Assembly (NCBI GenBank): GCA_013697245.1
Contig: JACCXH010000050.1
Coordinates: forward strand, 1 to 64,000
DNA length: 64,000 bases
Direction: 5' to 3'
Origin: Bacteroidota bacterium
Lineage (GTDB): Bacteria > Bacteroidota > Bacteroidia > B-17B0 > Aurantibacillaceae
Shown piece by piece: positions 44,287-53,647 of the stretch. The position numbers were made by a program, and so were the translations under genes. The notes beneath the pieces are model-generated. The model had not been told where the DNA came from and searched no databases. It was given only the letters and a program-made list of their open reading frames with translations. How positions within the stretch are numbered: position 1 is the stretch's first letter; the number at the start of each line of letters is the position of its first letter.

Positions 44287-44392
44287 TTCTTTCTCGTTTT
44301 AACATGGTTCTCACTTTTTGCTGTTTATAAAACACTATATAAAAACTGTTATCTCTATTTTATTTGGGTTTTGCATTTAGTAACTTTAATAT

Positions 44393-44560
44393 ATGCAAAA
44401 CTCACAAACCCTTCCGCCAAACAGCAACTTTATTAAGTCGCTTATTAAAATCGCCAATCCTGATTGGACACCAGAACAAATTGAAGCCGAAGCTCAAAAG
44501 AAAATGCTTGAAATTGCTAACGATAACGGTGATGGAAGCTGTGAGTTTTGTTCGAGTTAG
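44393..44560 (+). CDS. Putative small protein, 55 aa, with Cys-rich C-terminus
   Basis: A 55-aa open frame starting at the ATG at 44393. It reads like a genuine protein: MQNSQTLPPNSNFIKSLIKI, then a helix ending QKKMLEIANDN, then GDGSCEFCSS at the C-terminus. A longer overlapping frame starting at 44364 (74 aa) looks like noise by composition. TAACTTTA at 44381-44388 could be a -7 box. The short helical leader followed by a Gly/Cys/Ser core resembles ribosomally made modified-peptide precursors, but no maturase or transporter is nearby. Alternatively it is a small metal-binding protein. Not recognised. Confidence 0.45.
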   Translation: MQNSQTLPPNSNFIKSLIKIANPDWTPEQIEAEAQKKMLEIANDNGDGSCEFCSS

Positions 44561-44829
44561 AATAATAATGATTCTTATTTTGAATTAATTATTTTAATAA
44601 AATAGATACCTTTTTAAATAAAATAAGTTTTTATTTAATATTCGTTAATTCTTCTTTTAATTAAATTATTTTTTATTACTAATATGAAATACGAGTATTT
44701 TACATATTACATTTAAAGAAGGCTATGGAATAAAAAGATTTTAGATATAATAAAAGTCGCAACAGAATATCTCAAAAAATAAAAAATATTCTTCAAAAAT
44801 AATTATTTTTGAATATTAAATTTTAGAAT
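44561..44829. other. AT-rich non-coding stretch
   Basis: No gene is seen. A perfect 22-bp AT-rich palindrome at 44792-44813 lies just downstream of the response-regulator stop and may act as a weak terminator for the signalling operon. Confidence 0.5.
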
Positions 44830-45183
44830 TTAGTTGTCAAGCGCCTCTCTTAACATTTCTATATTAATTGGCTTTATTAAAAAAGACCGCATATTTGTAC
44901 CCTTAGCCCTTGCAAGTGTTTCTGCATCTGAGTTACCGGTAATGTATATTACGGCTGTATTAGCAAATTTTTCTATCTCTTTCATTGTATCTATCCCATC
45001 CAAATCTCCTTTTATTTTTATATCCATTAAAATAATATCTGGCTTTAGTTTTTTGATCAATTGTATTGCATCTAATCCATTATTAGATTTTCCAACTACT
45101 TTATGACCCAGTTCATGTATTAACATTGTATTCACGAGAACTAATATTCCTTCGTCTTCAACAATAAAGATATTTTTAACCAT
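44830..45183 (-). CDS. Single-domain response regulator
   Basis: A 117-aa receiver domain without an output domain. Key residues are intact: acidic pocket E9/D10, phospho-acceptor D54 (ILMDIKIKG), switch T82 (YITG) and K104 (FLIKPI). Its start overlaps the upstream kinase gene's stop by 8 bp, so the two are translationally linked. It probably relays phosphate or binds a partner such as the SpoIIE-type phosphatase encoded two genes upstream. That link is inference. Confidence 0.9.
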   Translation of the reverse strand: MVKNIFIVEDEGILVLVNTMLIHELGHKVVGKSNNGLDAIQLIKKLKPDIILMDIKIKGDLDGIDTMKEIEKFANTAVIYITGNSDAETLARAKGTNMRSFLIKPINIEMLREALDN

Positions 45184-46456
45184 AAAATGTCAACTTAAAA
45201 CTCATTCCTTCTTGTAAATTAAAACTACTAACTCCGTTTAACTGTGATGAAAGTGAATCAATAAGATTAAAGGCATACGATTTATAATAATTATTTATAA
45301 AATGTTCGTCTCTTAAAAAGTTATCGGTATAAAGAATGGTTACAGTATTTTTGAGATTTTTAAGCTCAATAAATATTGTTTTATTTTTAGAATACAGATT
45401 GTAATGCTTTACCGAACCAACAATAAGTTCATTTAACATTAATGCAATTGGAAGTGCTACATCACTTGCAAGAAAAACCTCATCAACATTACAATTGATC
45501 TCGATATCTTTATTTTTAATACTATATGTATTAATTATATTTTGTTTAAGTAGTTTTAAATACTCACTTATATTTACATTACCTGTGTTCTTATCCTGAT
45601 ATTGCTGTTCGTGTAATAAAGCAATTGCTTTAATTCTGTTATTACTATCTTTAATTGCATTATTTAACGTGCTATCATTTGTATAAGTGTTTTCTAACTC
45701 AAGCAGCGCGGATATTATTGCTAGGTTATTTTTTACACGATGATTAATTTCTTTGAGTAAAAGACTTTTGTCCGCAAGAAGAGACACCAGCTCAGTCTCT
45801 GCTCTTTCACGGATAGAGATTTCGTTTTTAAGAATAGTTTGTTGATCCAGTAATACCTCGTTCTTTTTATTTAGAAGCATATTAACGTTTAAATTGTTAT
45901 ATGAATAATAAAACAATAATGTAATGATTATAAAGATGGTAAAAGTAAAATTAAGAAGATACATTATATTGCTTTGCTCCGGTTGAACTATTGGAGATTC
46001 GAAATTGTAATATTTATACAACAATATCAAAGCGAAGAAATTTAGGCAATAACTTAAAATTGATAAAAAAATTATCAGACGTTGTTTTGGTTCAAACAAC
46101 ATAAATGTTATTAATGGTGATGTTAGAAGATAAATATGAAAACCTGAATTAAAACCAAAAAGCATAGATGTAAATAACACCGAAAAGTTAGTAACAAGAA
46201 TGATAATTGTTTTTGAAAGCGAATAGTATTCAAGATAATTACAAATAATAGATAAGACGAAAAATGTAATGCTTATTGAAATACAAATAGAGCCTATAAA
46301 AAAATCGTTTTTTAAAAAATAAAATAAATAAACAGTAGAAAAAACGGCACAGATGAGGGCAAAATGATTTCTTGCAATTAATTTATCTGTAAAAAAAATT
46401 GTTTGGTTTGCATTTACGCCTGAATTAGAGGCTGAAAGCAGAATTTTTTTTATCAT
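45176..46456 (-). CDS. Membrane histidine kinase of HisKA_2 type, degenerate ATP site
   Basis: A 426-aa protein. Six transmembrane helices lie at about 30-190. A coiled-coil linker leads to a HisKA_2 dimerisation segment with H239 in LLKEINHRVKNNLAIISALL. The ATP-binding region departs from the family. The N box reads NELIVGSVKH, where the metal-binding Asn of NELxxNAxKH is Gly. The G1 box reads DNF rather than DNG, and the G2 region (SYAFNLIDSL) lacks its glycines. It may therefore bind ATP poorly or not at all. It starts 30 bp after the GAF/SpoIIE gene and overlaps the response regulator. Confidence 0.85.
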   Translation of the reverse strand: MIKKILLSASNSGVNANQTIFFTDKLIARNHFALICAVFSTVYLFYFLKNDFFIGSICISISITFFVLSIICNYLEYYSLSKTIIILVTNFSVLFTSMLFGFNSGFHIYLLTSPLITFMLFEPKQRLIIFLSILSYCLNFFALILLYKYYNFESPIVQPEQSNIMYLLNFTFTIFIIITLLFYYSYNNLNVNMLLNKKNEVLLDQQTILKNEISIRERAETELVSLLADKSLLLKEINHRVKNNLAIISALLELENTYTNDSTLNNAIKDSNNRIKAIALLHEQQYQDKNTGNVNISEYLKLLKQNIINTYSIKNKDIEINCNVDEVFLASDVALPIALMLNELIVGSVKHYNLYSKNKTIFIELKNLKNTVTILYTDNFLRDEHFINNYYKSYAFNLIDSLSSQLNGVSSFNLQEGMSFKLTFYG

Positions 46457-46485
46457 GGTACAGTTTAAGGCTACTTAGCAGGTAT

Positions 46486-49400
46486 TTATATTTTAACTCC
46501 GATCAAACACACATCATCTACTTGCTCAAGGGCGCCTTTCCATGATTCGAAAGCCTGATCGATAACGATCTTTTGTTGATGCATTGGTTTATTTGAGTTT
46601 GCTAAAATAAGCTCTTTTAAATTTTTGAATTTAAATTTCTTTCCTTTATCTCCGCCAAACTGGTCGGCATAACCATCAGTTACTAAATAAATCTGATCTC
46701 CCGGAAAAACTTCGATCTCGTTAAGATCAAAATGTTTTCCATCGGTAGAATGGCCACCAATTGAGAATTTATTAGCTTTGTATTCCAATATCTCGTTACC
46801 GCGTATTATTAAAAGCGGACGGTGTGCACCGGCGTAATTTAAAATATTGTCATTTTTAGAATAAGCGCACAATGCAATATCCATTCCATCATTTGCTGCA
46901 GCTTCTGAACTCTTTTTAATTAACTGAACAAGTTTTTCGTCGATACCTTTTAAGGCTTTTGCAGGGCTTGTAATTTTTTGATCGTTAATTACCTTGTACA
47001 TTATATCGCTGCAAATAAGCGACATAAAGGCTCCAGGCACACCGTGACCCGTGCAATCGGCAGCCGCAAAAATGGTAGTATCTCCAAAATGTTCGAACCA
47101 ATAAAAATCGCCGGAAACAATATCTTTTGGTTTGTATAAAATAAAAGAGTCAACAAAATTTTTATTAAACTCATCAATATTTGGCGCAATGGCTTGTTGA
47201 ATTTTTTTCGCGTAACGTATACTATCGGTAATGTCTTTATTCTTTTCTTCGATGATGGCTTTTTGTTTATTTACCTCCATCGTTCTAACATTTACTTTCT
47301 CTTCAAGGTTTTGATAGAGGTTAGCGTTATCTAAAGCAATACCAACAGATACCGCTAATGTTTTTAAGATATTAAATTGATATTCGGTATAAACATTTTT
47401 CTCAAAACTTTGAACGGTTAAAACCCCAATAGCAACTTCTTTTGAGAAAATTGGAATGTAAATAATAGAGGCGGAATCTTTACCGGAGACAGGCACCTGC
47501 ATACCTTCAATATATTTTTTATACTCAACAGAATAATCGTTAATGAAAATTTCTTTTTTGTTGGTAAAACATTGTGCAGCGAGACGGTTTGGGTCGTTTG
47601 ACAGATATGAAAAAGCTTCCATGGCCTGATTGTTCTCCATAAAACCCTTAAACTCTAAATGGTTATTTAATGGGTTATGAAGGCCAATACCAAACATCGT
47701 AGCATCCATGAGTTTATTGACATTTTCATAAACTTTACTGTTAATGGTTTCTACTGACAAGGATGAGCTGATATCTTCGGCGATCTGACTTAACAAACGC
47801 GTGTTTTCGTATGCAATACGAATTTCTTCGGTTCTTTCTTTTACCCGAACCTCAAGGTTATTGTATAACGAGGCATTATCTAATGCAATAGCAGTGTATA
47901 ACGCCAGGCTTTTTAACAATTGTAAATGATAATCTGTATAAATGTTGGCCTTAAAACTTTGTACTGTTATAACACCAATTTTTTTAGAGCCTTGTGTAAT
48001 TGGCACATACATAATTCCTTCGGGCAACTCGCCCTGCTTTGCAGAAACTTTGGTTTCCTTAAAATCACGTGCATAATTATTTATGAGATAATCTTTTTGC
48101 TCTGTAAAACATTTTATAGCCGGGCGGTGCGTTTCTGTTAAAGAGTATGAGAACACGTTCAGTTTTTCACTTCTCTCAATTACACCTTCAAAAACAATAT
48201 TATTTTTTTCTTCATCATAAATACCAATTCCGAAAACGGTGGCATCCATTAATTTATTTACATTTTTATAAACTTTCGCAATAATATCTTCTATAGAAAA
48301 CGTACTTGATATTTCTTTTCCGATCTCGCTCACCAAGCGCGTGTTCTCGTAAGTTTTTACGATCTCTTCTTTTTGTTTTACAACTTCAAGCGTACGCTCG
48401 TTTACTTTTTCTTCGAGGTTCTGATATAAATTGGCATTATCTAAGGCAATACCAATAGATACGACTAAATTTTTAAGGAGGCTTACATGATAATCGGTGT
48501 AAGAATTTTTTTCTAAACTTTGTACGGTAATAACACCTATTACTTCGCTTTTAGAATACAATGGCAAGTAAATAATAGAAGCAGTTGCTTTACCATAAGT
48601 GGGCACCATTTCTAAAGTAACGAATTTAGAATGTTCGGTATAAAAATCGTTAATAATAATTTCTTTTTTATTATGAAAACAAATAGCACCTAAGCGATTA
48701 AGATCCGTAACATCTACCTGGAAATTAGGAAGGATCTCATTGTTCTCTCTAAAACCATTAAATTCTAAAGTATAATTTTTTGGATCAAAAATGGCGATAC
48801 CAAAACTATCGGCTTTCATTAAACGGTGAATGTTTTTGTAAACCGAAGCAATAATGGTGTCAATAGAAAGAGATGAACTTATCTCTTTTGCTATCTCACC
48901 CAACAAACGAGTATCGTTATAATTTTTTTCTATTTCCTCAGTTCTTTCTTCAACACGTGTTTCCATGTTGGTATAAAGCGAGGCATTATCAATGGCAATG
49001 GCAGCATATGTTGCCACAGATTTAATTAATTGTAAATGATAATCGCTATAAACATGTGGCTTAAAACTTTGCACCGTTATTACACCTATTTTTTTCTTGT
49101 TTTGTGTAAGCGGGATGTATATGATAGATTCTGTATTCCGGCCCGGCAAAGAGTGACGGTTAAGGATCTTATTCGTCTTTACAAACTCTTCGGTAAAATT
49201 GTGGATCACATAATCTTCTTGATTTGTAAAACACAGTACTGCTGGACGTGCTACATCTGTCAGATCATAAAAATAATCTTCCAGCACTTCACCCTCCTCT
49301 AACACACCACTAAAATTAATACGCTTAACTGCCGGATCGTAAATACCAATACCAAACATGGTAGCATCCATTAATTTATTAATGCTGTTATATACCTTAC

Positions 49401-51708
49401 CAATAATATCTTCTATTGAGAAAGTAGTTGAGATCTCTTTTCCGATCTCACTCACCAAACGTGTATTCTCAAAGGTTTTTTCTATTTCTTCTTTTTGTTT
49501 TACAATTTCCTTAGTACGGTCTTTTACCTTATCCTCCATGTGTTCATAGAGATAAGCATTCTCTAAAGCAATAGCAGTATATGTTCCGAGAGTTCGTAAA
49601 ATATCAATGTGGTGCGATTGGTAAGCGAATTTTTTAAAACTCTGAACAGTAATAACGCCAATAATTTTCTCACCCAACATCATTGGCGTGAACAATAATG
49701 AGTTTGGCATTGAACCTGCTACTACACGTATTTCTTTAACGTATTTTTGATATTCGTTAACGTTATCATTCAGGAAAATATCTTTCCGGTTCTTAACACA
49801 CCAAACCGTATAGTTGTTTTCATCGGTTAAAGGAATGGTGGCCACATCCTGATCTAACACACCATTCTCTATTTCGTATTTATATTCTACAGCACCAATA
49901 TCAGGGCGGTAAAGACGTACACCAAAACAATCGGCTTCCATAATTTCTTTAATGGATGCATGTAATTTTTTAAAGATCTTACCAAGGTTTAAGCTCGATG
50001 TAATTTCTTTACCTATCTCGCTTAACTTTTTATTGTTCTCGTAGGTCTTTTCAATTTCTTCTTTACTTTTAACTAACTCTTTGGTTCTTTCGGCAACTTT
50101 AAGTTCCTGCTCTTCGTACATCTTTGCATTCTCTAATGCAATAGCTGTGTAGGTGGCAAGGTTTTTAAAAATATTTACCTGATATTTACCGTAAGCATTT
50201 TTATTAAAGCTTTGCACGGTCATTACACCTAAAAGCACTTCTTTATTCCTTAGCGGAAGATAAATGAGCGATGATACATGCTTTCCTGCCTTAGGCGTAG
50301 TGTTGGTAGTTGTAAGGTAATCTGAGATCTCGTTTTCATAATCGTTAATAACGATCTCGCGGCCCTGTTTAAAACAAATGGTAGTTAAACGATCGTCCTC
50401 GTTCAACTCATATTTAATATTCTCAAAACGGTCTTCACCTTCTATATATAACGGATAGACAATGGTATTATCTTCCTGCTGGTAAATGGCAATACCAAAA
50501 CCGGTGGCATCCATTAACTCGTTAACGCTTTTGTAAACAGTGTTTACGATGGTTGCAACCGATAAGTTTGAAATGATCTTTTGCCCTACTTCACGCATTA
50601 ATACCAAACTGTCTGAGAAATTCTCAAGTTCTTTGGCGCGTTCTTCAAGTATCGCTTTTTCGGCTTGTGATTGAAGTACTTTATTTTGAAGCTCTAAACT
50701 TTTTGATAATTGTGCGCTTTTGTGATTACGCACATCTTCTTTAGCCTGGTGAAAAACCTTGTAATATTTTAAAGCATCAGCAGAATTCTTTTGCTGCTCA
50801 AAGAGCTCAGCTAATTTTTCGCTTGCCTGAAAAGCCGCTTCTTTACTATGTATCTGAACAGCCAGCTCGTAAGCTTCGATTAAGTTTTTAATGGCATTGG
50901 CATTATCTTTCTTTTGAATATATAATTTGCCAATATTATTTAATGTGGTGGCTACACCAAATTTAAAATCAATGTCCTTACGGATCTTTAAACTCTGATC
51001 GAATTTTTCTAAAGCTTTATCAAATTGTTTTAAGCCGGTATAAGCTCTTCCCAGGCCATCTAAAGCAAAAGCTGCCACCCTGAAATTACCGGTTAGTTCT
51101 GCAATAATACTTAAACAATCGTTATAATAGTCAAGTGCTTTATTGTATTCTTTTAAATTGTATTGGGTCTCGCCAAGACCATCCAATACTTTAATTAAAA
51201 TACTCTTAAGGTCGTACTTACGGCAAATCTTTTCGCTTTTGGTAAGTACATCCAAAGCACTCTCATTCTGTTCGATGGTGTAATACACGGTGCCCATGCC
51301 ATTTAAGCCATCAGCCATTCCAAACTCAAAATTTATCTCGGTACTTAGATCGTAACTTTTTTTATAATATTTAATAGACGTATCGTAATCAGAAAGGTAG
51401 AAAAAGTTGCTCCCTAAAATATAAGTAGTCTCTGCTTCGTGTTTTTTATCTTTTAAACTCTGGAATAAAGCAATGGCCTCAAAACAATAATTGGCAGCGT
51501 CTTCATTTTTGGAAGTCCATACATGACAGGCGCCAAGGGTTTTTTTTGCACAGGCAATACCAAGTGTATAATTCGCTGCAACAGAGTTTTCGAGAGCTCG
51601 GGTAGCCAATTCAATTGATTTTACAGCATTTTCACGATTTAAACTCCATGCGGTTGCATTTAATTCATCGATCTCAGCGGTAGAATTATTTAAGGTAGGT
51701 GTGTCCAA
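46486..51708 (-). CDS. TPR / six-GAF / SpoIIE-type protein phosphatase
   Basis: A 1740-aa cytoplasmic signalling protein. Residues about 10-330 are TPRs (GLGRAYTGLKQFDKALEKFD and similar). Between about 345 and 1470 there are six GAF domains at ~190-residue spacing, each preceded by a coiled-coil of the form ERTxEIxKxYENTRLLSEI and an (E)ISSSLSIxxI helix. GAF 3/5 and GAF 4/6 resemble each other pairwise. The C-terminal SpoIIE/PP2C domain (about 1495-1740) has its metal aspartates: DCTGHGVPGAFMS, VTDGYADQFGGD and VDDVCLIGV. Such phosphatases dephosphorylate anti-sigma-antagonist-type partners. No STAS or anti-sigma gene is nearby. It heads the three-gene signalling operon. Confidence 0.92.
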   Translation of the reverse strand: MDTPTLNNSTAEIDELNATAWSLNRENAVKSIELATRALENSVAANYTLGIACAKKTLGACHVWTSKNEDAANYCFEAIALFQSLKDKKHEAETTYILGSNFFYLSDYDTSIKYYKKSYDLSTEINFEFGMADGLNGMGTVYYTIEQNESALDVLTKSEKICRKYDLKSILIKVLDGLGETQYNLKEYNKALDYYNDCLSIIAELTGNFRVAAFALDGLGRAYTGLKQFDKALEKFDQSLKIRKDIDFKFGVATTLNNIGKLYIQKKDNANAIKNLIEAYELAVQIHSKEAAFQASEKLAELFEQQKNSADALKYYKVFHQAKEDVRNHKSAQLSKSLELQNKVLQSQAEKAILEERAKELENFSDSLVLMREVGQKIISNLSVATIVNTVYKSVNELMDATGFGIAIYQQEDNTIVYPLYIEGEDRFENIKYELNEDDRLTTICFKQGREIVINDYENEISDYLTTTNTTPKAGKHVSSLIYLPLRNKEVLLGVMTVQSFNKNAYGKYQVNIFKNLATYTAIALENAKMYEEQELKVAERTKELVKSKEEIEKTYENNKKLSEIGKEITSSLNLGKIFKKLHASIKEIMEADCFGVRLYRPDIGAVEYKYEIENGVLDQDVATIPLTDENNYTVWCVKNRKDIFLNDNVNEYQKYVKEIRVVAGSMPNSLLFTPMMLGEKIIGVITVQSFKKFAYQSHHIDILRTLGTYTAIALENAYLYEHMEDKVKDRTKEIVKQKEEIEKTFENTRLVSEIGKEISTTFSIEDIIGKVYNSINKLMDATMFGIGIYDPAVKRINFSGVLEEGEVLEDYFYDLTDVARPAVLCFTNQEDYVIHNFTEEFVKTNKILNRHSLPGRNTESIIYIPLTQNKKKIGVITVQSFKPHVYSDYHLQLIKSVATYAAIAIDNASLYTNMETRVEERTEEIEKNYNDTRLLGEIAKEISSSLSIDTIIASVYKNIHRLMKADSFGIAIFDPKNYTLEFNGFRENNEILPNFQVDVTDLNRLGAICFHNKKEIIINDFYTEHSKFVTLEMVPTYGKATASIIYLPLYSKSEVIGVITVQSLEKNSYTDYHVSLLKNLVVSIGIALDNANLYQNLEEKVNERTLEVVKQKEEIVKTYENTRLVSEIGKEISSTFSIEDIIAKVYKNVNKLMDATVFGIGIYDEEKNNIVFEGVIERSEKLNVFSYSLTETHRPAIKCFTEQKDYLINNYARDFKETKVSAKQGELPEGIMYVPITQGSKKIGVITVQSFKANIYTDYHLQLLKSLALYTAIALDNASLYNNLEVRVKERTEEIRIAYENTRLLSQIAEDISSSLSVETINSKVYENVNKLMDATMFGIGLHNPLNNHLEFKGFMENNQAMEAFSYLSNDPNRLAAQCFTNKKEIFINDYSVEYKKYIEGMQVPVSGKDSASIIYIPIFSKEVAIGVLTVQSFEKNVYTEYQFNILKTLAVSVGIALDNANLYQNLEEKVNVRTMEVNKQKAIIEEKNKDITDSIRYAKKIQQAIAPNIDEFNKNFVDSFILYKPKDIVSGDFYWFEHFGDTTIFAAADCTGHGVPGAFMSLICSDIMYKVINDQKITSPAKALKGIDEKLVQLIKKSSEAAANDGMDIALCAYSKNDNILNYAGAHRPLLIIRGNEILEYKANKFSIGGHSTDGKHFDLNEIEVFPGDQIYLVTDGYADQFGGDKGKKFKFKNLKELILANSNKPMHQQKIVIDQAFESWKGALEQVDDVCLIGVKI

Positions 51709-51804
51709 TTTTAAAGTTAAAACACATAAATATAAGGTAGTTTAAACTAAAATCAAAATTTTCTTATTAAGCTGCCAAAACGATGCTTTTTTGTAGCTAA
51801 ACCC

Positions 51805-53583
51805 TTATTCTACAAGCATTTCAAAAGGTAAACGGGCTTGAATACCCTTAACATTTACTATTTTTTGTAGTTGTTTGAAATAAGTGTAAGAAATACCAAG
51901 GTTCTTTTTTATCAGGCGCGATTCCAGCTCGGATTCCTTCTTACCTAAAAAAGCATCAAACGGGCTTTTTTGTTTTGGCAACTCAACCAATTTGTAATCA
52001 GTTAATTTTGCTTTTTTCACAGCATAAGCTATGGCATCATTTAATCCTCCCAATTCATCCACCAAATTTATCTTTAAGGCGTCAGAACCTGTCCACACGC
52101 GACCCTGACCAATACTATCCACATCTGCCTGGCTCATCTTACGACCTTCAGCAACACGCTTGGTAAATATATCGTACACCCTTTCAACTCCGCCTTGAAT
52201 ATAATCATATTCAGATGCAGAAACAGATCTTAAAGCACCACCCACATCACTGTGAAGGTTAGTGTTTACAGTATCTACCGTAATTCCTAATTTTTGATCC
52301 AAAGCTTTTTGAATGTTTGGAATTAAACCAAAAACACCAATAGAACCGGTAATAGTATTCGGCTGCGCGAAGATATGATCGGCAGCACAGCTAATGTAAT
52401 AACCACCGCTGGCCGCCAAATTACCCATACTTACAATCACCGGTTTTTCTTTTTTTGCAAGAACTACTTCTCTCCAAATTACATCACTGGCTAAAGCGCT
52501 GCCGCCCGGCGAGTTAACACGTAATACAATTGCTTTTATTTTATCATTCAGACGTGCTTCTTTAATTGTTCTTGCCAATGCATCGCTACCAATCTCGTCA
52601 TCGCCTCCATCACCACTCGAAATACTTCCGCTGGCATATATAATTGCAATTTTTTGGGCATCTTTTGCTACTACTTTTTTATCTTTTGGCTCATATTTTT
52701 CAAACTCTAATAAATTTAATTTATCCTTTACGGCAACGCCAACTTTCTTTTTAAGCTCTGCAATCACTTCGTCTTCATAAATGGCCGCATCAACCAATTT
52801 ACCAACGGCATCTTCCGGAAAGCGGATCTGTAAAGTGTTTGCCATTTTATTAAGCTCTTCAACAGAAATTTTTCTGTCTTTTGCGATCTGTGCCAGCATG
52901 GTGTTCCAGATACTGTTTAAAAATGTTTCAGACTGGATCCTGTTTGAGGCACTCATTTTATCCAACAAAAAAGGTTCAACAGCGCTTTTAAATTTTCCAT
53001 GACGGAAAACCTGTACCTCTACACCCAATTTTTCAAATGCATTTTTGAAGAACATCAGGCTCATGCTTAATCCCTTCCAATCAAGGTCGCCTTGCGGGTT
53101 TAAGTAGATCTTATCAGCAACCGAAACCAGGTAATATTCTTTTTGGCCGTAAAATTCGGCGTAGCTATAAATAAATTTTCCTGACTTTTTAAAATCTTCT
53201 AAGGCATTTCTTAATTCTTCAATATTTGCAAAGCCTGCCTCAAGATGTTTGGAATACAAATAAATACCTTTTATTTTATCGTCGGTCTTAGCTTTATTTA
53301 TCTTATCAAGCATTACATTTAAGCCGATGCCGCCTTTATCTGCAAAGGAGGCTAACTCGCCAAGTTCTTTAAAAGGATTTTCTTTTTCACGGTCAATAAT
53401 TGGTCCATCAAGCTCTAACTTTAAAATAGTATTTTCTTTTGCGGTTGAAATTTCGTCCTCATCTTTTGTATCAGGCCCTCCAAAGCTAGATTTTACCACT
53501 CCCACTACCATAACTACTGCTATAATTGTAGCCAAAATAATTCCTATCACTGACCCGAAAAATGCTCCAAAAAACTGTTTCAT
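51805..53583 (-). CDS. sppA: Signal peptide peptidase SppA, long (67K) form
   Basis: A 592-aa membrane serine protease. An N-terminal membrane anchor (about 7-30) precedes two S49 domains. The catalytic Lys is K199 (FRHGKFKSAVEPF) in the first half and the Ser is S392 (NLAASGGYYIS) in the second, as in E. coli SppA, where the two halves complete one active site. It degrades cleaved signal peptides in the membrane. It is divergent from the FolK fusion gene by 64 bp. Confidence 0.95.
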   Translation of the reverse strand: MKQFFGAFFGSVIGIILATIIAVVMVVGVVKSSFGGPDTKDEDEISTAKENTILKLELDGPIIDREKENPFKELGELASFADKGGIGLNVMLDKINKAKTDDKIKGIYLYSKHLEAGFANIEELRNALEDFKKSGKFIYSYAEFYGQKEYYLVSVADKIYLNPQGDLDWKGLSMSLMFFKNAFEKLGVEVQVFRHGKFKSAVEPFLLDKMSASNRIQSETFLNSIWNTMLAQIAKDRKISVEELNKMANTLQIRFPEDAVGKLVDAAIYEDEVIAELKKKVGVAVKDKLNLLEFEKYEPKDKKVVAKDAQKIAIIYASGSISSGDGGDDEIGSDALARTIKEARLNDKIKAIVLRVNSPGGSALASDVIWREVVLAKKEKPVIVSMGNLAASGGYYISCAADHIFAQPNTITGSIGVFGLIPNIQKALDQKLGITVDTVNTNLHSDVGGALRSVSASEYDYIQGGVERVYDIFTKRVAEGRKMSQADVDSIGQGRVWTGSDALKINLVDELGGLNDAIAYAVKKAKLTDYKLVELPKQKSPFDAFLGKKESELESRLIKKNLGISYTYFKQLQKIVNVKGIQARLPFEMLVE

Positions 53584-53647
53584 AATACTCTATATTTGTA
53601 ATTTGATTAAAGGTAAAGAATAAAGAGTTTTACTATTAAAGATTATT

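Noticed and set aside
44364-44588. 74-aa plus-strand open frame
   Set aside because: Its composition looks like a frame-shifted reading of the 55-aa peptide at 44393-44560, which is more protein-like.
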